From positions 62,001 to 126,000 of the forward strand of contig KV918833.1 of NCBI GenBank assembly GCA_002049455.2: a DNA stretch of 64,000 nt, written 5' to 3'. Below the pieces are notes generated by a model. That model was given only the letters and a program-made list of their open reading frames with translations. It was not told where the DNA came from and ran no database searches. Origin of the DNA: Porphyra umbilicalis (Eukaryota > Rhodophyta > Bangiophyceae > Bangiales > Bangiaceae). Positions within the stretch are counted from its first letter, which is position 1; each line of letters begins with the position of its first letter. Of the stretch, positions 54,842 through 64,000 are shown one piece after another. Both the position numbers and the translations under genes were made by a program.

Positions 54842-57028
54842 GGGGGGGTGGGGGGGGGCGGCGGAGCCCCGTGTGGGGTGGGTGGGAGCGTCCCGCGGCC
54901 ACTCGACGCTGCCTGTGGGAATATATTTTTTTCCTCAGTCGTTTTGTGGCGCCGCGAGGTGTGGATGGGGGGGTCTGCGACTCGACGCGGCGGCGACTGC
55001 ACACCTCGTTGGTGGCTGGTTTGCCACATGGTCGTCGGTCGGCCGGCGAGCCAGCCACGCAGCCCACCACTCAGTCTGACGAGCGACGCCAACAGGCGTT
55101 TTTGTTTCCAAAACGTGGCCAGCCACGCGGCGGCCGGCCCACCAATGGCACGCTACGGTTCCGCCCCAGTTCAGGTGGTGCGCGTCGGGCCACCATGGAT
55201 GGACTCCCGCCCGTATCCACTAAATGTAGGTCGTTACCCGCCTTGCGCTTCTTGGAGGACCACCGCTTTTTGGCTCGCGTACTCCCTCGTCCGCGTCGCG
55301 GACCAGCCGCACGGCCAGCCAACCACCCCTCTCCCGTTTCCGCATACGAACCCTGATGCCTGACGCCCTTCCGGCGTCCGCTGGTTGTCCAGAGAGTGCG
55401 AGCCACCAGTCAGCCAGCAGAGCTGGGTATGGATGCTCTTTAGGATGAAGGGGTCATTGGGAAGACAACCAGGGTAGGGGGAGGTCTAGCTTCTTTGTGC
55501 TTCAGTTTTCATGGAACCATCCCCGGTGGGCATGCGGGACCCGACGGGGACAGTTCCCCCCCATAGAACATACATGTTTTTGGGTTGCTACTAGGATTAA
55601 TGCACGGAGGCACTCTCATAGAGTCATAATAGCCCAGCTGAGGTAGTCGGTCTGCCCAGCCTCAGGCTTTTGTCTGTGCAGTGGGCAGGTACCGAAGAAT
55701 GGCGTTTGGCTGCCTTTGCAGCCACAAAGGATCCGCCTCAGGGCAAGCGGCCGCCTCCCCTCGGGGTTTCTTGTATTTAGTATTAGCGAAGCTCCTATGA
55801 TAGGTGAGACGGACACGGAAAGAGCCCCTCCAGCTGTCCCAATAAGGGCGCTGATTGGTCAATCTGCCTTGATCCAGGTGGGATGCGTTCCGGGTTCCTG
55901 ACCGTCCATTCTTACCTCGGAAGCGACACTTGGTCGATCTATTCTTTGATTGGTGGTTGCTGGAGGTACACCCTCGCTGCATTCTGCGGATGTCGCTCTG
56001 TCGTATTGTGTTGGGAATGGAATTAGAATGAGAAGTGAGAGTGTGGTTTCGGCTGTTGTAGTTTTGGCCTGGAGGCTGTCCCCCCAGCTCGTGCTAGCGA
56101 GCCTCCAGTGTGGTGGTCCATTGCGAGGGCTCAGGCTTGTTGGGGTGTGTGTGTGATGACGGCGATGACAGAATGTGGTCATTTTACGTTTGGTTGTGGG
56201 GAGGGGGCGCTGGGGCGCCGCGGTCTGCGATGAGAGGTGAGGGGGTAGTTTGACCAGGATAAAAAGAGTCCTGGACCAAAGCGATTTCTCAACCAGAAGG
56301 CCGACAGAAAAGGGGGATTGGGTGCCGGGGGACTGTCAACAACGGCGGGGAAGGACGTGGGTGGCGCCTGATAGCTCCGACGAAGAAAGCGGATCTTTGG
56401 CCAACGTGGCGACAAGACACGTGCTTGGATGCTTCTCAAAAAGTATTTGTCGGTTCACATTGGCGTGTAGTTCTTGAAAAAGGCATTTGCACGAGCTTCG
56501 CTAACAGCCCCCACTGCCGCTGGGGGGGGCTTCTATTGATAATAGGCTCCCACTGGACCAAGGAAGAGTTTCAGGTGGGTGGCGTCGCTGGCTGATGCCT
56601 GGGGGGCATCGACGGTGGGCGCAACAAGAGGGAGCTCGCAGTCCTCCGGAGGACTGCCAATCTCGGAAGTCTGGGTCGCAGTTGACCCCTGTTGTGGTAG
56701 GGCACAAGTGCGCACTTGGAAACGACTTGCGCTTTTTGAAACACCTGTTTGATTCACCAAGGTTGGCGCCACGTCTATCCGAGCCGCGCGGGCGCGCGCG
56801 ATCCGCGCCCTTCGCCGACGTCACACCCTCTGCCAACGGCACCGCGCACCGCGCACCGCGCCGCCACCGCGTCCGCCCACGACGCGTCCGCGCGCGGCTT
56901 TACCGTGCGTGCCCGCCTGCCGACGCCCCGTCTCCGCCCGACGCTGCCTCTCTTGTATTTTTTTCTTGACAACCCCTCCACGCCGCCGTCTACTGCCGGA
57001 CCCCCCCCCCCCCCCCCCTGCCGCCACG
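54842..57028. other. Intergenic stretch between two host-type genes
   Basis: No gene recognised on either strand. 54.84-55.4 kb is G/C-rich; 55.4-56.5 kb has lower GC and no coding signal. 56.8-57.03 kb is probably the promoter and leader of the next gene, ending in a C run (57000-57018) just before its ATG. Confidence 0.5.
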
Positions 57029-58212
57029 ATGCAGGCGCTGATGGAGGGCGACCTGTCTGACGACACGGAGGACTCCTCCTACACCCCCTCCCCGTCGTCT
57101 GAGGAGGACGAGGCCGACGACCAGGCCGGCGACGCCGCGCGCCGCGTTGCCGTCGCGGCCCTGTCGGGCACGGGCGCGTCCGAGGCGGCGGCGGCGCCCG
57201 CCGCGCCGGTCGTGGGCAAAGGCAAGGGCAAAAAGCGGGCGGCGCCGCCCCCCGCCCTCGGCCCCGCCGCCGACGGGCTCGTTGCCGAGGAAGGGCTCTT
57301 CACCGACGGCGTCGGCGTCGGGGACGTCCCCCCCGAGGTCGTCGCCAAGCGGTTACGGACGGACGGCGGGGAGGGCCTCGCCGGCGTCGGCGGCGGCGGC
57401 GGCAGCGCGTCGGGCGCGGCCGCCTCAGCACCGCCACCGCCCTCGCCCCCCGCGCCGGTGGAGGAGGAGCCCGTCGGCGGCGACGTGTCGGGCGAGGAGA
57501 CGGCGGAGGAAGGGGCGGAGGCGGCCGCCGAGGCGCCCGTCCCCGCCGGCGCCGTCGTTGCCGCCGCCACCACGGCGGCGGTCGGCCTCGGCGCGGCGGG
57601 CGCGGGGACGGACGTTGGTCAGGAGGCGGCGGCGGGGTTGACCGCCGCCGCGGGCGCCGCGTCAGACGCGGCGGCGGGCGCCGCGTCGACGGCCATGGAC
57701 GGGGTGGTGGCGGCGGCGGATGGGGCGGTGGCGGGCGCCAAGGACGCTGCCGCCGCAGGGGCGGCTGCCGCATCCGACGCGGCCGCGTCGGGCGTGGCGG
57801 CCGCCAAGGAGGTGGCCGCCGCGGGGGGGGGGGCGTCATGGACGTGGCGGCGACGGCGGTGGGGGCTGCCAAGGACGGGGCGGCCGCGGGTGGCGCCGCC
57901 GCCGCCGATGCGGCGGCCGCCGTGCTGGGGGCCGCCAAGGACGTGGCGGCCACGGGCGGCGCGGCCGCCACCGACGCGGCGGCCACCGGGCTGGGTGCCG
58001 CCAAGGACGTGGCGGCCGCGGGCGGCGCGGCCGCCACCAACGCGGCGGCCACCGGGCTGGGTGCCGTCAAGGACGTGGCGACCACCGGCGGCGCAGCGGC
58101 CGCCGACGCGGCGGCTTCCAGTGTCTCGGCCGCCAAGGACGCGGCGACCGCGGGCGGCGCAGCCGCCGCCGACGCGGCGGCTTCCAGTGTCGGGGCCGCC
58201 GCCGACGTGGCA

Positions 58213-58244
<32 letters not shown>

Positions 58245-58526
58245 AGCGTCGGGCGTCTCGGCCGCCGCCGCCGCGACCGCCGCCGGCGGGGCGGCCGCCA
58301 CCGACGCGGCGGCCGCCGCGACGGGCGCTGCCGCGGAGGGGGCGGCGGCGGCCGGCCACGCCGGCGCCACAGCCGTCGAGGTGGTGCGGGGTGCGGCGGC
58401 GGAAGCGGGTGCGGCGGTTCCGGCGGGTGCCGGCGCTGCCACGACCGCCGTGGGGGATGCCGTTGCGGCGACCAAGGACGGGGCGGTGGCGGCGGCGGCC
58501 GAGGCTGTGGAGGGGGGGGGGCGTAG
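57029..58526 (+). CDS. Ala-rich LEA-like repeat protein, frame broken at poly-G
   Basis: ATG 57029 in good context (CCGCCACGATG). The N-terminus is acidic (about residues 5-30), with a basic KGKGKKR cluster near residue 67 and then Gly/Ala/Pro-rich sequence. From about 57.6 to 58.3 kb come about nine 22-residue repeats of the type GLGAAKDVAAAGGAAATDAA, i.e. paired 11-mers with regular K/D spacing, resembling group 3 LEA or apolipoprotein-like amphipathic helices. LEA proteins protect cells during drying, which would suit an intertidal alga, but function is inferred. The frame changes in an 11-G run (57823-57833), where one extra G joins both halves. At the G run 58512-58521 one extra G would give TAG at about 58524. 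Without it the frame runs to 58914 and would collide with the convergent carrier gene, so the shorter end is preferred. Confidence 0.55.
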
Positions 58527-58900
58527 CGTGGGTGGGGTGCCCACGGTTGGTGGGGGGGCGGGGGGGGGCGCTGCGCCTCTCGACTCGTGGCGGGAGGTGC
58601 GGGTTGTGCGGCGTGCGGCGGGTGGCCGTGGTGCCAGTGGCGGCCACTGGTGGGCGGCGAGGGGCGGGGGGGGGGTGTCCGCCTCCGCGGTGACCCGTCT
58701 GTGGCGGCCCGCCCGAAACGCGCGCACTATTTGCACCGGTTGTCCCGTGCGCCGCGCCGCCGCGCGCCGTACCTCTTTCCCCGGCTGCCGCCCGGTGGAG
58801 CCACGCAACACCCTCGGCCCGCGCGTCAGCCGCAACCTGTCAATGCCGCCATGCCCCTACCGCCGCTCCCCCCCCCCCCGCCACCCCCCCCCCCCCCCCT

Positions 58901-59974
58901 TCACCACCACGTAACGACCACCGCCCGCAGCCAATCCCACATGCCAACGCCGACCGCCGCCGCCGGCGCCAGCGACACGACGCGCGTCGCGCACGCGCGC
59001 GCCCACCCCCCCCCCCCCCCCGGCCGTCGATCCCCCCCGCGGCGAGCGCGCGGAGGACCCCCCCCACCCCCCCCCCCCCACCTGCACGCGCGTCCGCACC
59101 ACGTCGAGCGGGCACGTGGCCGCGGCGGCGACCCCCCCCGCCACCGCCGCGGCGGCCATGCGGGGGGCCCACCCCCCCCCCCTCCCCCTGCCCCTCCCCC
59201 TCCCCCCCCCCCGCCTCCCCCCCCCGTCGGGCGGCCGCACCGCCTCGTACACCCCAAAGTAGACGGCCGCAAACGGGGCGTAGGTGGCCACCCCAACGCC
59301 GTAGCCCGCCCACAAGCCCCGCACGCCCGCCGCGCCGCGCGTGGCCGCCGCCACCCCCGACCGCAGCGACGAGTAGTCGCCGGCGGCCACGCCGCCGCCG
59401 CCGCCCGCCTGCGCGCGCTGCTTGAGCACCTCGGCGGGCGTCCACAGGGCCGCGGCGGTGACTTCGGCGGCCACGCCGGCGGCGGCGGCGGCGAGGAGGG
59501 ACGGGCGGCCGGGGGCGCCGCCGACGCCTCCACCGTTGCCGCTGCCACCGCCGCCGCAGGTGCCGCCGCCCGCGGTGGCGATGGGCGGCGGCGGCGACAG
59601 CACCCCCGCCACCGCCGCGTAGGTGGCAAAGTAGACGCCCGACGCGGGCGCCGACGCAACGACGACTGCCGGCAGCCCCGCGTAGAGGCGGCGGAGGGTC
59701 AGCCGCGGGCGCGGCGGCGGAAGCGCCGCCCGCGTCCGCACCGTGTCGAGCGGGTGCGTGAGCGTGTCGGCGGCGAGGCCCGCCGCCGCCCCCGCCACGA
59801 GGTCGTGGGACAGCCGTACCGGGGGGGGGGGGCGGGGGGGAGGGGGGGCGGGGGGGGCGGGGGCGGGGGCGGGGGCGGGGGCGGGGGCGACCGTCAGTGC
59901 CGCCTGCGTGGCGGGGGGGGGAGGGGGGGGGGGGTGCCCCGGCCGGGCGTGACGGGGGTGGGGGCCGGCGCCAT
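58901..59974 (-). CDS. Mitochondrial carrier family protein, SAM-carrier-like
   Basis: Six-helix, three-repeat carrier of the SLC25 family for an inner organelle membrane. The three signature motifs are HPLDTVRTR (about 59756-59730), TPAEVLKQR (about 59441-59415) and CPLDVVRTR (about 59116-59090). The second motif and the YAGLP...SAPASGVYF segment resemble S-adenosylmethionine carriers; mitoferrin-like is the alternative. ATG 59974 is proposed. Two frame changes fall in homopolymers: one in the G/C run at about 59917-59935 just after the start, one in the C runs at about 59060-59090 after the third motif. Beyond the latter, the minus-1 frame supplies family-like sequence (SLAPAAAVGVGMWDWLR) to TGA 58901. 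A GGGGGC repeat at 59852-59888 encodes an Ala-Pro run before helix 1. Convergent with the LEA-like gene. Confidence 0.72.
59852..59888. repeat. GGGGGC hexanucleotide repeat
   Basis: About six GGGGGC units on the plus strand, translated as Ala-Pro repeats in the minus-strand carrier gene. A strong candidate for G-quadruplex formation. Confidence 0.85.
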
Positions 59975-61010
59975 GGCGCCTCCGTGCGGCGTGCCGCGGC
60001 GGAGGAGCGGGGGGGGGGGGGGGCGACAGTGGTGGGTGCCCCTCGCTGCACGGGTGGGGGGGAAGAGACTCCTGCGCGGGTGCCCGACGGCGGCGGCGGC
60101 GGCGGCGGGGATGTGGACATTGCCCACGGGCGGTGGGGGGTCGGCCGCGGGCGCTGGCGGGACCGCGGGCGCCCCGCCGGCGGGGCGCCCGGGCGCGCCC
60201 GGGCGGGCGCGACACCCGCCGTGGCAGCCTCGAGATCCGGCCGGGATCCCGCACACAGCCACCCCGCCGACCGCCGACGCGCCGCAGCGCGGCGCGCGCG
60301 GGCGCGCGGCGAGCACCAAAGCGGGCGCGTGGACCTGCGCGGTGCCTGCCCATGGCGGCCCCTTGCACAAAGTGGTCACGGCACACCCCGGCGGGCACGT
60401 CAGGGCCGCCGACGCGGCGCGCCGACGGCGCGGCGCGGCGCGGGCGCACCCCCCCCACCCTTCCCTCGGGCGAGCCGACGGCGGTGGGACCGGTGCGGAC
60501 CAGAGGGACCCTGATGCCGACGCTCGCCGCTCCCCGCGCGCACCGCCCCGTGGCGGTCCCAGCCCCCGACGCGCAGTCCCGCGCACGGCGGGCACACGAC
60601 GGCGTCGACGGCGCCGACGGCCGGGCCGGCGCGTCGCGCCGAGCCGCCGCCGACGGTGCGCCGGCAACGCGCCGCCACCGTGGGACGACGGGTCGTTGGC
60701 GCACGCCGCCGACGCCCTGTGAGCCGCGGCGCGCGCGTGCCGCTCGGCGGGCGCCCACCGTCACCACACGGGCGTCCACAGCGCCACAAGACGTGCCGGT
60801 CGGTCCTTCGCGGCGGAGCTGCAAGCGGCCGGCGGCCGCCGCCGTTTCTTCCATGGTGTGTGCCGACGGCCTCCCCTGCCGCAACGGCGCGCGCGCCACC
60901 GCCAGCGCCGCCAGTGACCGGTGACCCCCCCTTCCCCCCCCCCAAGTCGCAGCAGTGCTGCCACGCTCCGCCGCCCCCCCCCCGCCCCGGCGCCCCCCCC
61001 CCCCTTCACT
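59975..61010. other. GC-rich stretch, no gene recognised
   Basis: Very high GC with frames open on both strands over several hundred codons, all Arg/Pro/Ala/Gly-rich and without a recognised domain. It presumably holds the promoter of the carrier gene and the 3' end of the coiled-coil gene. G/C homopolymers at 60011-60024 and 60940-61030 make frame assignment unreliable. Confidence 0.45.
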
Positions 61011-61019
61011 GGCGCCCCC

Positions 61020-61786
61020 CCCCCCCCCCCTCTCTCACCGCGCCACATCCACCCCCGCACGAGCACCAAGAGCCCCCGCACCGCCGCCCGCATCGCCGCC
61101 GCTTCCGCCGCCGCGTCGGCGGCCTCGCGGCGTTCCCCCCTCCCCCCCCCCCCCGCCCCCAACGCGTCCGCCGCCGCCCGCCGCGAGCCGCCCGCGGCGA
61201 GCGCGGCGCGCTCCTGCTCCAGCTGCCGCCCGAGGCCCCGCAACGCGTCGGCGCGCTCGTCGAGCGCCGCGCGCTCGGCGAGCACCTCGGCCCAGCAGTC
61301 CCGGAGGGTGGCGCTGAGGTCGTCGAGGGCGGCCGCGGCGGCCGCCGCCGCGGCGGCCGCCGCCCGCCGCGCGTCGGCGCGGTGAGCGGCGCGCACGCGG
61401 CGCCGCACGGCGTCGCGGTCGAGGCGTTCAATGGTGGCGGCCGCGTCGCGGATGGCCGCCACGTCCAGGGGGGGGGCGCGCCCCGCGCACCCGCCGCAAA
61501 CAGAGGAGGTGGGGGTGGAGGGGGGGGCGTCGGTGGCGCCGCCGCCGCCGTCGCTGCCGCCGACGGCGGCGACGGCGCCGGCCATGTCACGGGGGGGGGG
61601 GGCCGGCGGGTGCCGGGTGGCGCCCGGCGCAACCGGCGGGGGGGGGACCGCCGCCGGCCTGCCGTGGCGGCGGCGGCCGCCGCCGCGACGCGCCACCACC
61701 ACGTCCGAGTCGTCAGAGAGCACGTCCGCCTCCCACGACGCGTCCGAGTCGCTGCCCGAGCTGTCGCTCCACCCGCGGTAGTTCAT
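61020..61786 (-). CDS. Unknown acidic coiled-coil protein
   Basis: ATG 61786 is chosen because the frame becomes protein-like there: an acidic Ser/Asp start (GWSDSSGSDSDASWEADVLS) follows Pro-rich, non-specific sequence. A CGGC motif sits near residue 95. An Ala/Arg/Glu-rich helix of about 130 residues follows with coiled-coil character (ERLDRDAVRRRVRAAHRA; LAERAALDERADALRGLGRQ; EQERAALAAG). Near the end comes a short hydrophobic segment (VRGLLVLVRGWMW), possibly a membrane anchor. The end is uncertain because C/G runs at 61012-61030 blur the frame. No family recognised. It lies upstream of the carrier gene on the same strand. Confidence 0.5.
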
Positions 61787-62561
61787 GGGTGGGGGGGGCG
61801 CCCGCCGCCGTGGCGGGCGGTGGGGTGGCACCGCCGCGGGACGGCGCGGCCGCGCCGCGTCGCCCCCGCCCGGGCACCGACGCGCGCGGGGGAGGCAGGG
61901 GGAAGCGCGAGGCACGGGGGGGGGAGGGAGGGCGCTCTGCCGGCGGGCGGCGGGAGGCGGGGGGGGGCCGGCCGCCCACGCCGGCACCCGGTGGACGGCG
62001 GCGCAGCGGCGCGACGCAGTCATGGCATGGCGGCAGGCGGCAGCGCGCGACAAGGTGGTGCGTCGCTGGACGAGGCAGCCCCAACAGAACGTGATTCTGT
62101 TCGGGCGCCTGTTACCGAACAGACGCCCAACAGACGCGATTCTGTTCCATTGTTGTTCGGGTGCTCGGCTCTGGATCGGGAGTTGGTGGAAGAAACGGGC
62201 GGATCAGCCAGGACTCACGAGGTCGACGGCAATAATCAGAGCTTGAGATGACAGCGGCTTAGTGCGATGCAATGAAGTGAAGTCTCCGAGAGTCCCTAGC
62301 CAGAATTTCAATTACATGTGATCTGTTGATTTGTTCTGTGCTGACCGTTGCAGCTTGGCCAGAACCTTCCCGATGCGTCGAGAGGCCCGCCTCCACTTTA
62401 TTGAGAGCTACCAACACTACGCTCAACATGACTACCAAAGCGCGGTGGACACAAATATGTCAACAGTACTACAGGAAGGAAACACCGTGCCCAGAAGAGT
62501 CAGTGAAGCACACACTGTGCACAGCAGCAAGTCAGTACATCTATCGTCAACAACGTCACAA
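61787..62561. other. 5' flank of the coiled-coil gene and transition to repeats
   Basis: GC falls sharply near 62.05 kb. A short duplication is visible at 62085-62145 (CAACAGAACGTGATTCTGTT, then CAACAGACGCGATTCTGTTC). No gene recognised. Confidence 0.45.
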
Positions 62562-64000
62562 ACAACAAGTAGGTCCCCCAGGGCAGGGACCAGGTAGCGA
62601 AGCTTCCACTTTTCGTGAGAACACAGACACACAGTTTTCGAACACTTCAGCAATCACCAGTCCGCACTTTGTTTCCACCTACTGTAAACGGTACTCTGTC
62701 CCAGTCGACGTCGAAGGAAATGAAGCAAAAAAGGATGCAGAGTGCCCCTCACTTCCGTAGCATCCAGCGGTTGGTGAGATTCTGCACCATTCAGGATGGT
62801 ACCGACGTCTCCGTCCCTCAGGAAGATGTGCATTGTCCATATGTTGCCGCGCCGTGGCCTTCCTCCACGGACGCAATGGATTGCCACATTTTCTCGGCCT
62901 GTCGTGCTCTGCTGTTTCGTGTCGGACATACGGAAAACTCTCACTGCCTGTGAGGCATAGCACTGGTCCCGGCCGAGGGGGGAGTGAGCTGGACAGTGTC
63001 CGCACCACGGCCGGAGCGCCACCCCCCACAAGCTGGAAATCTGCGCAGTGCAGTGGTTCTCAGCGGCATTTTTCCCATTTGTTTCCCGTCGCACGAACCA
63101 GCTGCTTCGCCCAGTCTACACAATGTGTAGAATGGGTAGAGCAGCTGATTCATGTGAAGTGTCATGTTGCTGTGGTGATGGAGAGCAATTGGCATGGTGA
63201 TGTATTGTTCAGCATAAGTGTTGTACATTGAGGGAGCGTGTCTTTTCGATGCTGTCATAGAATTCCGAGCTTCGTCACTGTAATGGCGGCTAGTCGTCCT
63301 TTCCCTTTGCTCTTCTGACCACCACGGCGTTGGGTCCCTTTTTTCTTACCCAGTTGTCGTTGCGTCCTTTTCTCTTCTCCAATTGTAGCGTCCCCATTCT
63401 CGGTCCCCATTTGATATCTTCATCTTTGTCGCATGGTTCTCAGTATCAAGCAATGGTCAGCAAATCAAATAAGCACAGCACCCGGCGTGCCGCCACACAC
63501 AGGGGGAAGTCGACAGCGGAGGCCGGCAGATGCAACAAGAGATGAGTGAACACCCGGCAGGGGCCGGGGGGGGGAACGGGGAAGGACGTGGAACGCATGG
63601 AGGAAAATATCGAACGTGAGTACAGCGCGACTTGCATGGCGTGCGGATGGGGGGAGGGAGGGGGGCAAAGAAAGGGGCAGATGCGGCGCGCGGGCGCAAA
63701 GAAAGGGGGAGGGGGGGGGCAAAAAAAGGGGCGGATGCGGAGTGCGGGCCCAAAGAAGGAGCGGATGCGGCGCGCGCGTCGAAGAGAGGGCATGGCGGTG
63801 CGGTGATGACGATGGAGTGGTGGTGTGAAAGGCCTGACGGAGGGGCGAGATGGCGAGCTGGCGAGACGACGGAAGAGAGCGGGGATGCAGTGCTGACACT
63901 GCCGCAAAGAGGCGCGCTGCTGACCATTTCTGGGCCTTTGTGTGGGGTACATACAGTGGGGGTTCCCCGAAGGCATCTGTACACGCTTTTGGAGGAATCT
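62562..64000 (+). repeat. Repeat family R, most complete copy, runs off the window
   Basis: Four blocks match the split copy at 50.28-52.68 kb in the same order: 62570-62690, 63072-63130, 63175-63330 and 63835-64000. A purine-rich stretch at about 63540-63790 (GGGGCAAAGAAAGGGGCAGATGCG repeats) lies between the last two and is absent from the other copy. No coding family recognised. The element continues beyond the window end. Confidence 0.65.

Noticed and set aside
58857-60899. Taking the full 680-codon minus-strand frame as one protein
   Set aside because: The part upstream of about 59974 has no domain and is Arg/Pro-rich; its C-terminus is out of frame with the carrier family, whose tail is in the neighbouring frame.
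1-64000. CRISPR array, rRNA or tRNA genes
   Set aside because: No regular short repeat with unique spacers, no rRNA core sequence and no cloverleaf that I could support by eye.

Overview
The window looks like nuclear DNA of a GC-rich photosynthetic eukaryote. A bangiophyte red alga such as Porphyra/Pyropia would fit the strong GC bias, the compact genes and a plastid-type gene, but this is inference and no marker gene proves it. No rRNA, tRNA or CRISPR array was recognised. About five sixths of the window (1-52.9 kb) is layered transposable elements, satellites and relics. The last sixth (53-62 kb) holds four likely host genes.

Layout. 0-7 kb: no recognisable gene, GC-rich low complexity and CCATCG-rich repeats. 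7.1-11.0 kb (minus): an intron-containing Plavaka/CACTA-type transposase gene. 13.1-15.8 and 20.0-22.4 kb (plus): two large ORFs, one of unknown function and one ending in a Ulp1-like (C48) cysteine protease domain, perhaps parts of one undescribed element. 22.8-23.5 kb: first copy of a ~725 bp dispersed repeat. 25.4-40.7 kb: a KDZ-type transposase pseudogene (minus) split twice. A complete Ty3/chromovirus LTR retrotransposon (26790-37140, target duplication GTAGA) and a 1.03 kb terminal-inverted-repeat element (25729-26763, target duplication CAG) are both inserted in it. The retrotransposon carries gag, pol with chromodomain, and a long antisense coding region between pol and the 3' LTR. 45-46 kb: a dead Tc1/mariner-type transposase followed directly by a 13-unit, ~269 bp GC-rich satellite (46.06-49.58 kb). 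49.7-52.7 kb: nested small repeats and MITE-like elements.

53-62 kb: a plastid-type SDR/CIA30 fusion resembling HCF173 (plus), an alanine-rich LEA-like repeat protein (plus), a mitochondrial carrier-family protein (minus, SAM-carrier-like) and a coiled-coil protein (minus). Three of these four reading frames break exactly at poly-G/C runs, suggesting homopolymer length errors or length polymorphism.

The main signal is how the transposon genes are broken. In the Plavaka-like, pol, retroelement-antisense, KDZ and mariner genes, nearly every lesion is an in-frame stop codon and the reading frame is otherwise held for kilobases. That is not what random indel decay looks like. It suggests a transition-biased process such as methylcytosine deamination, or some form of readthrough.
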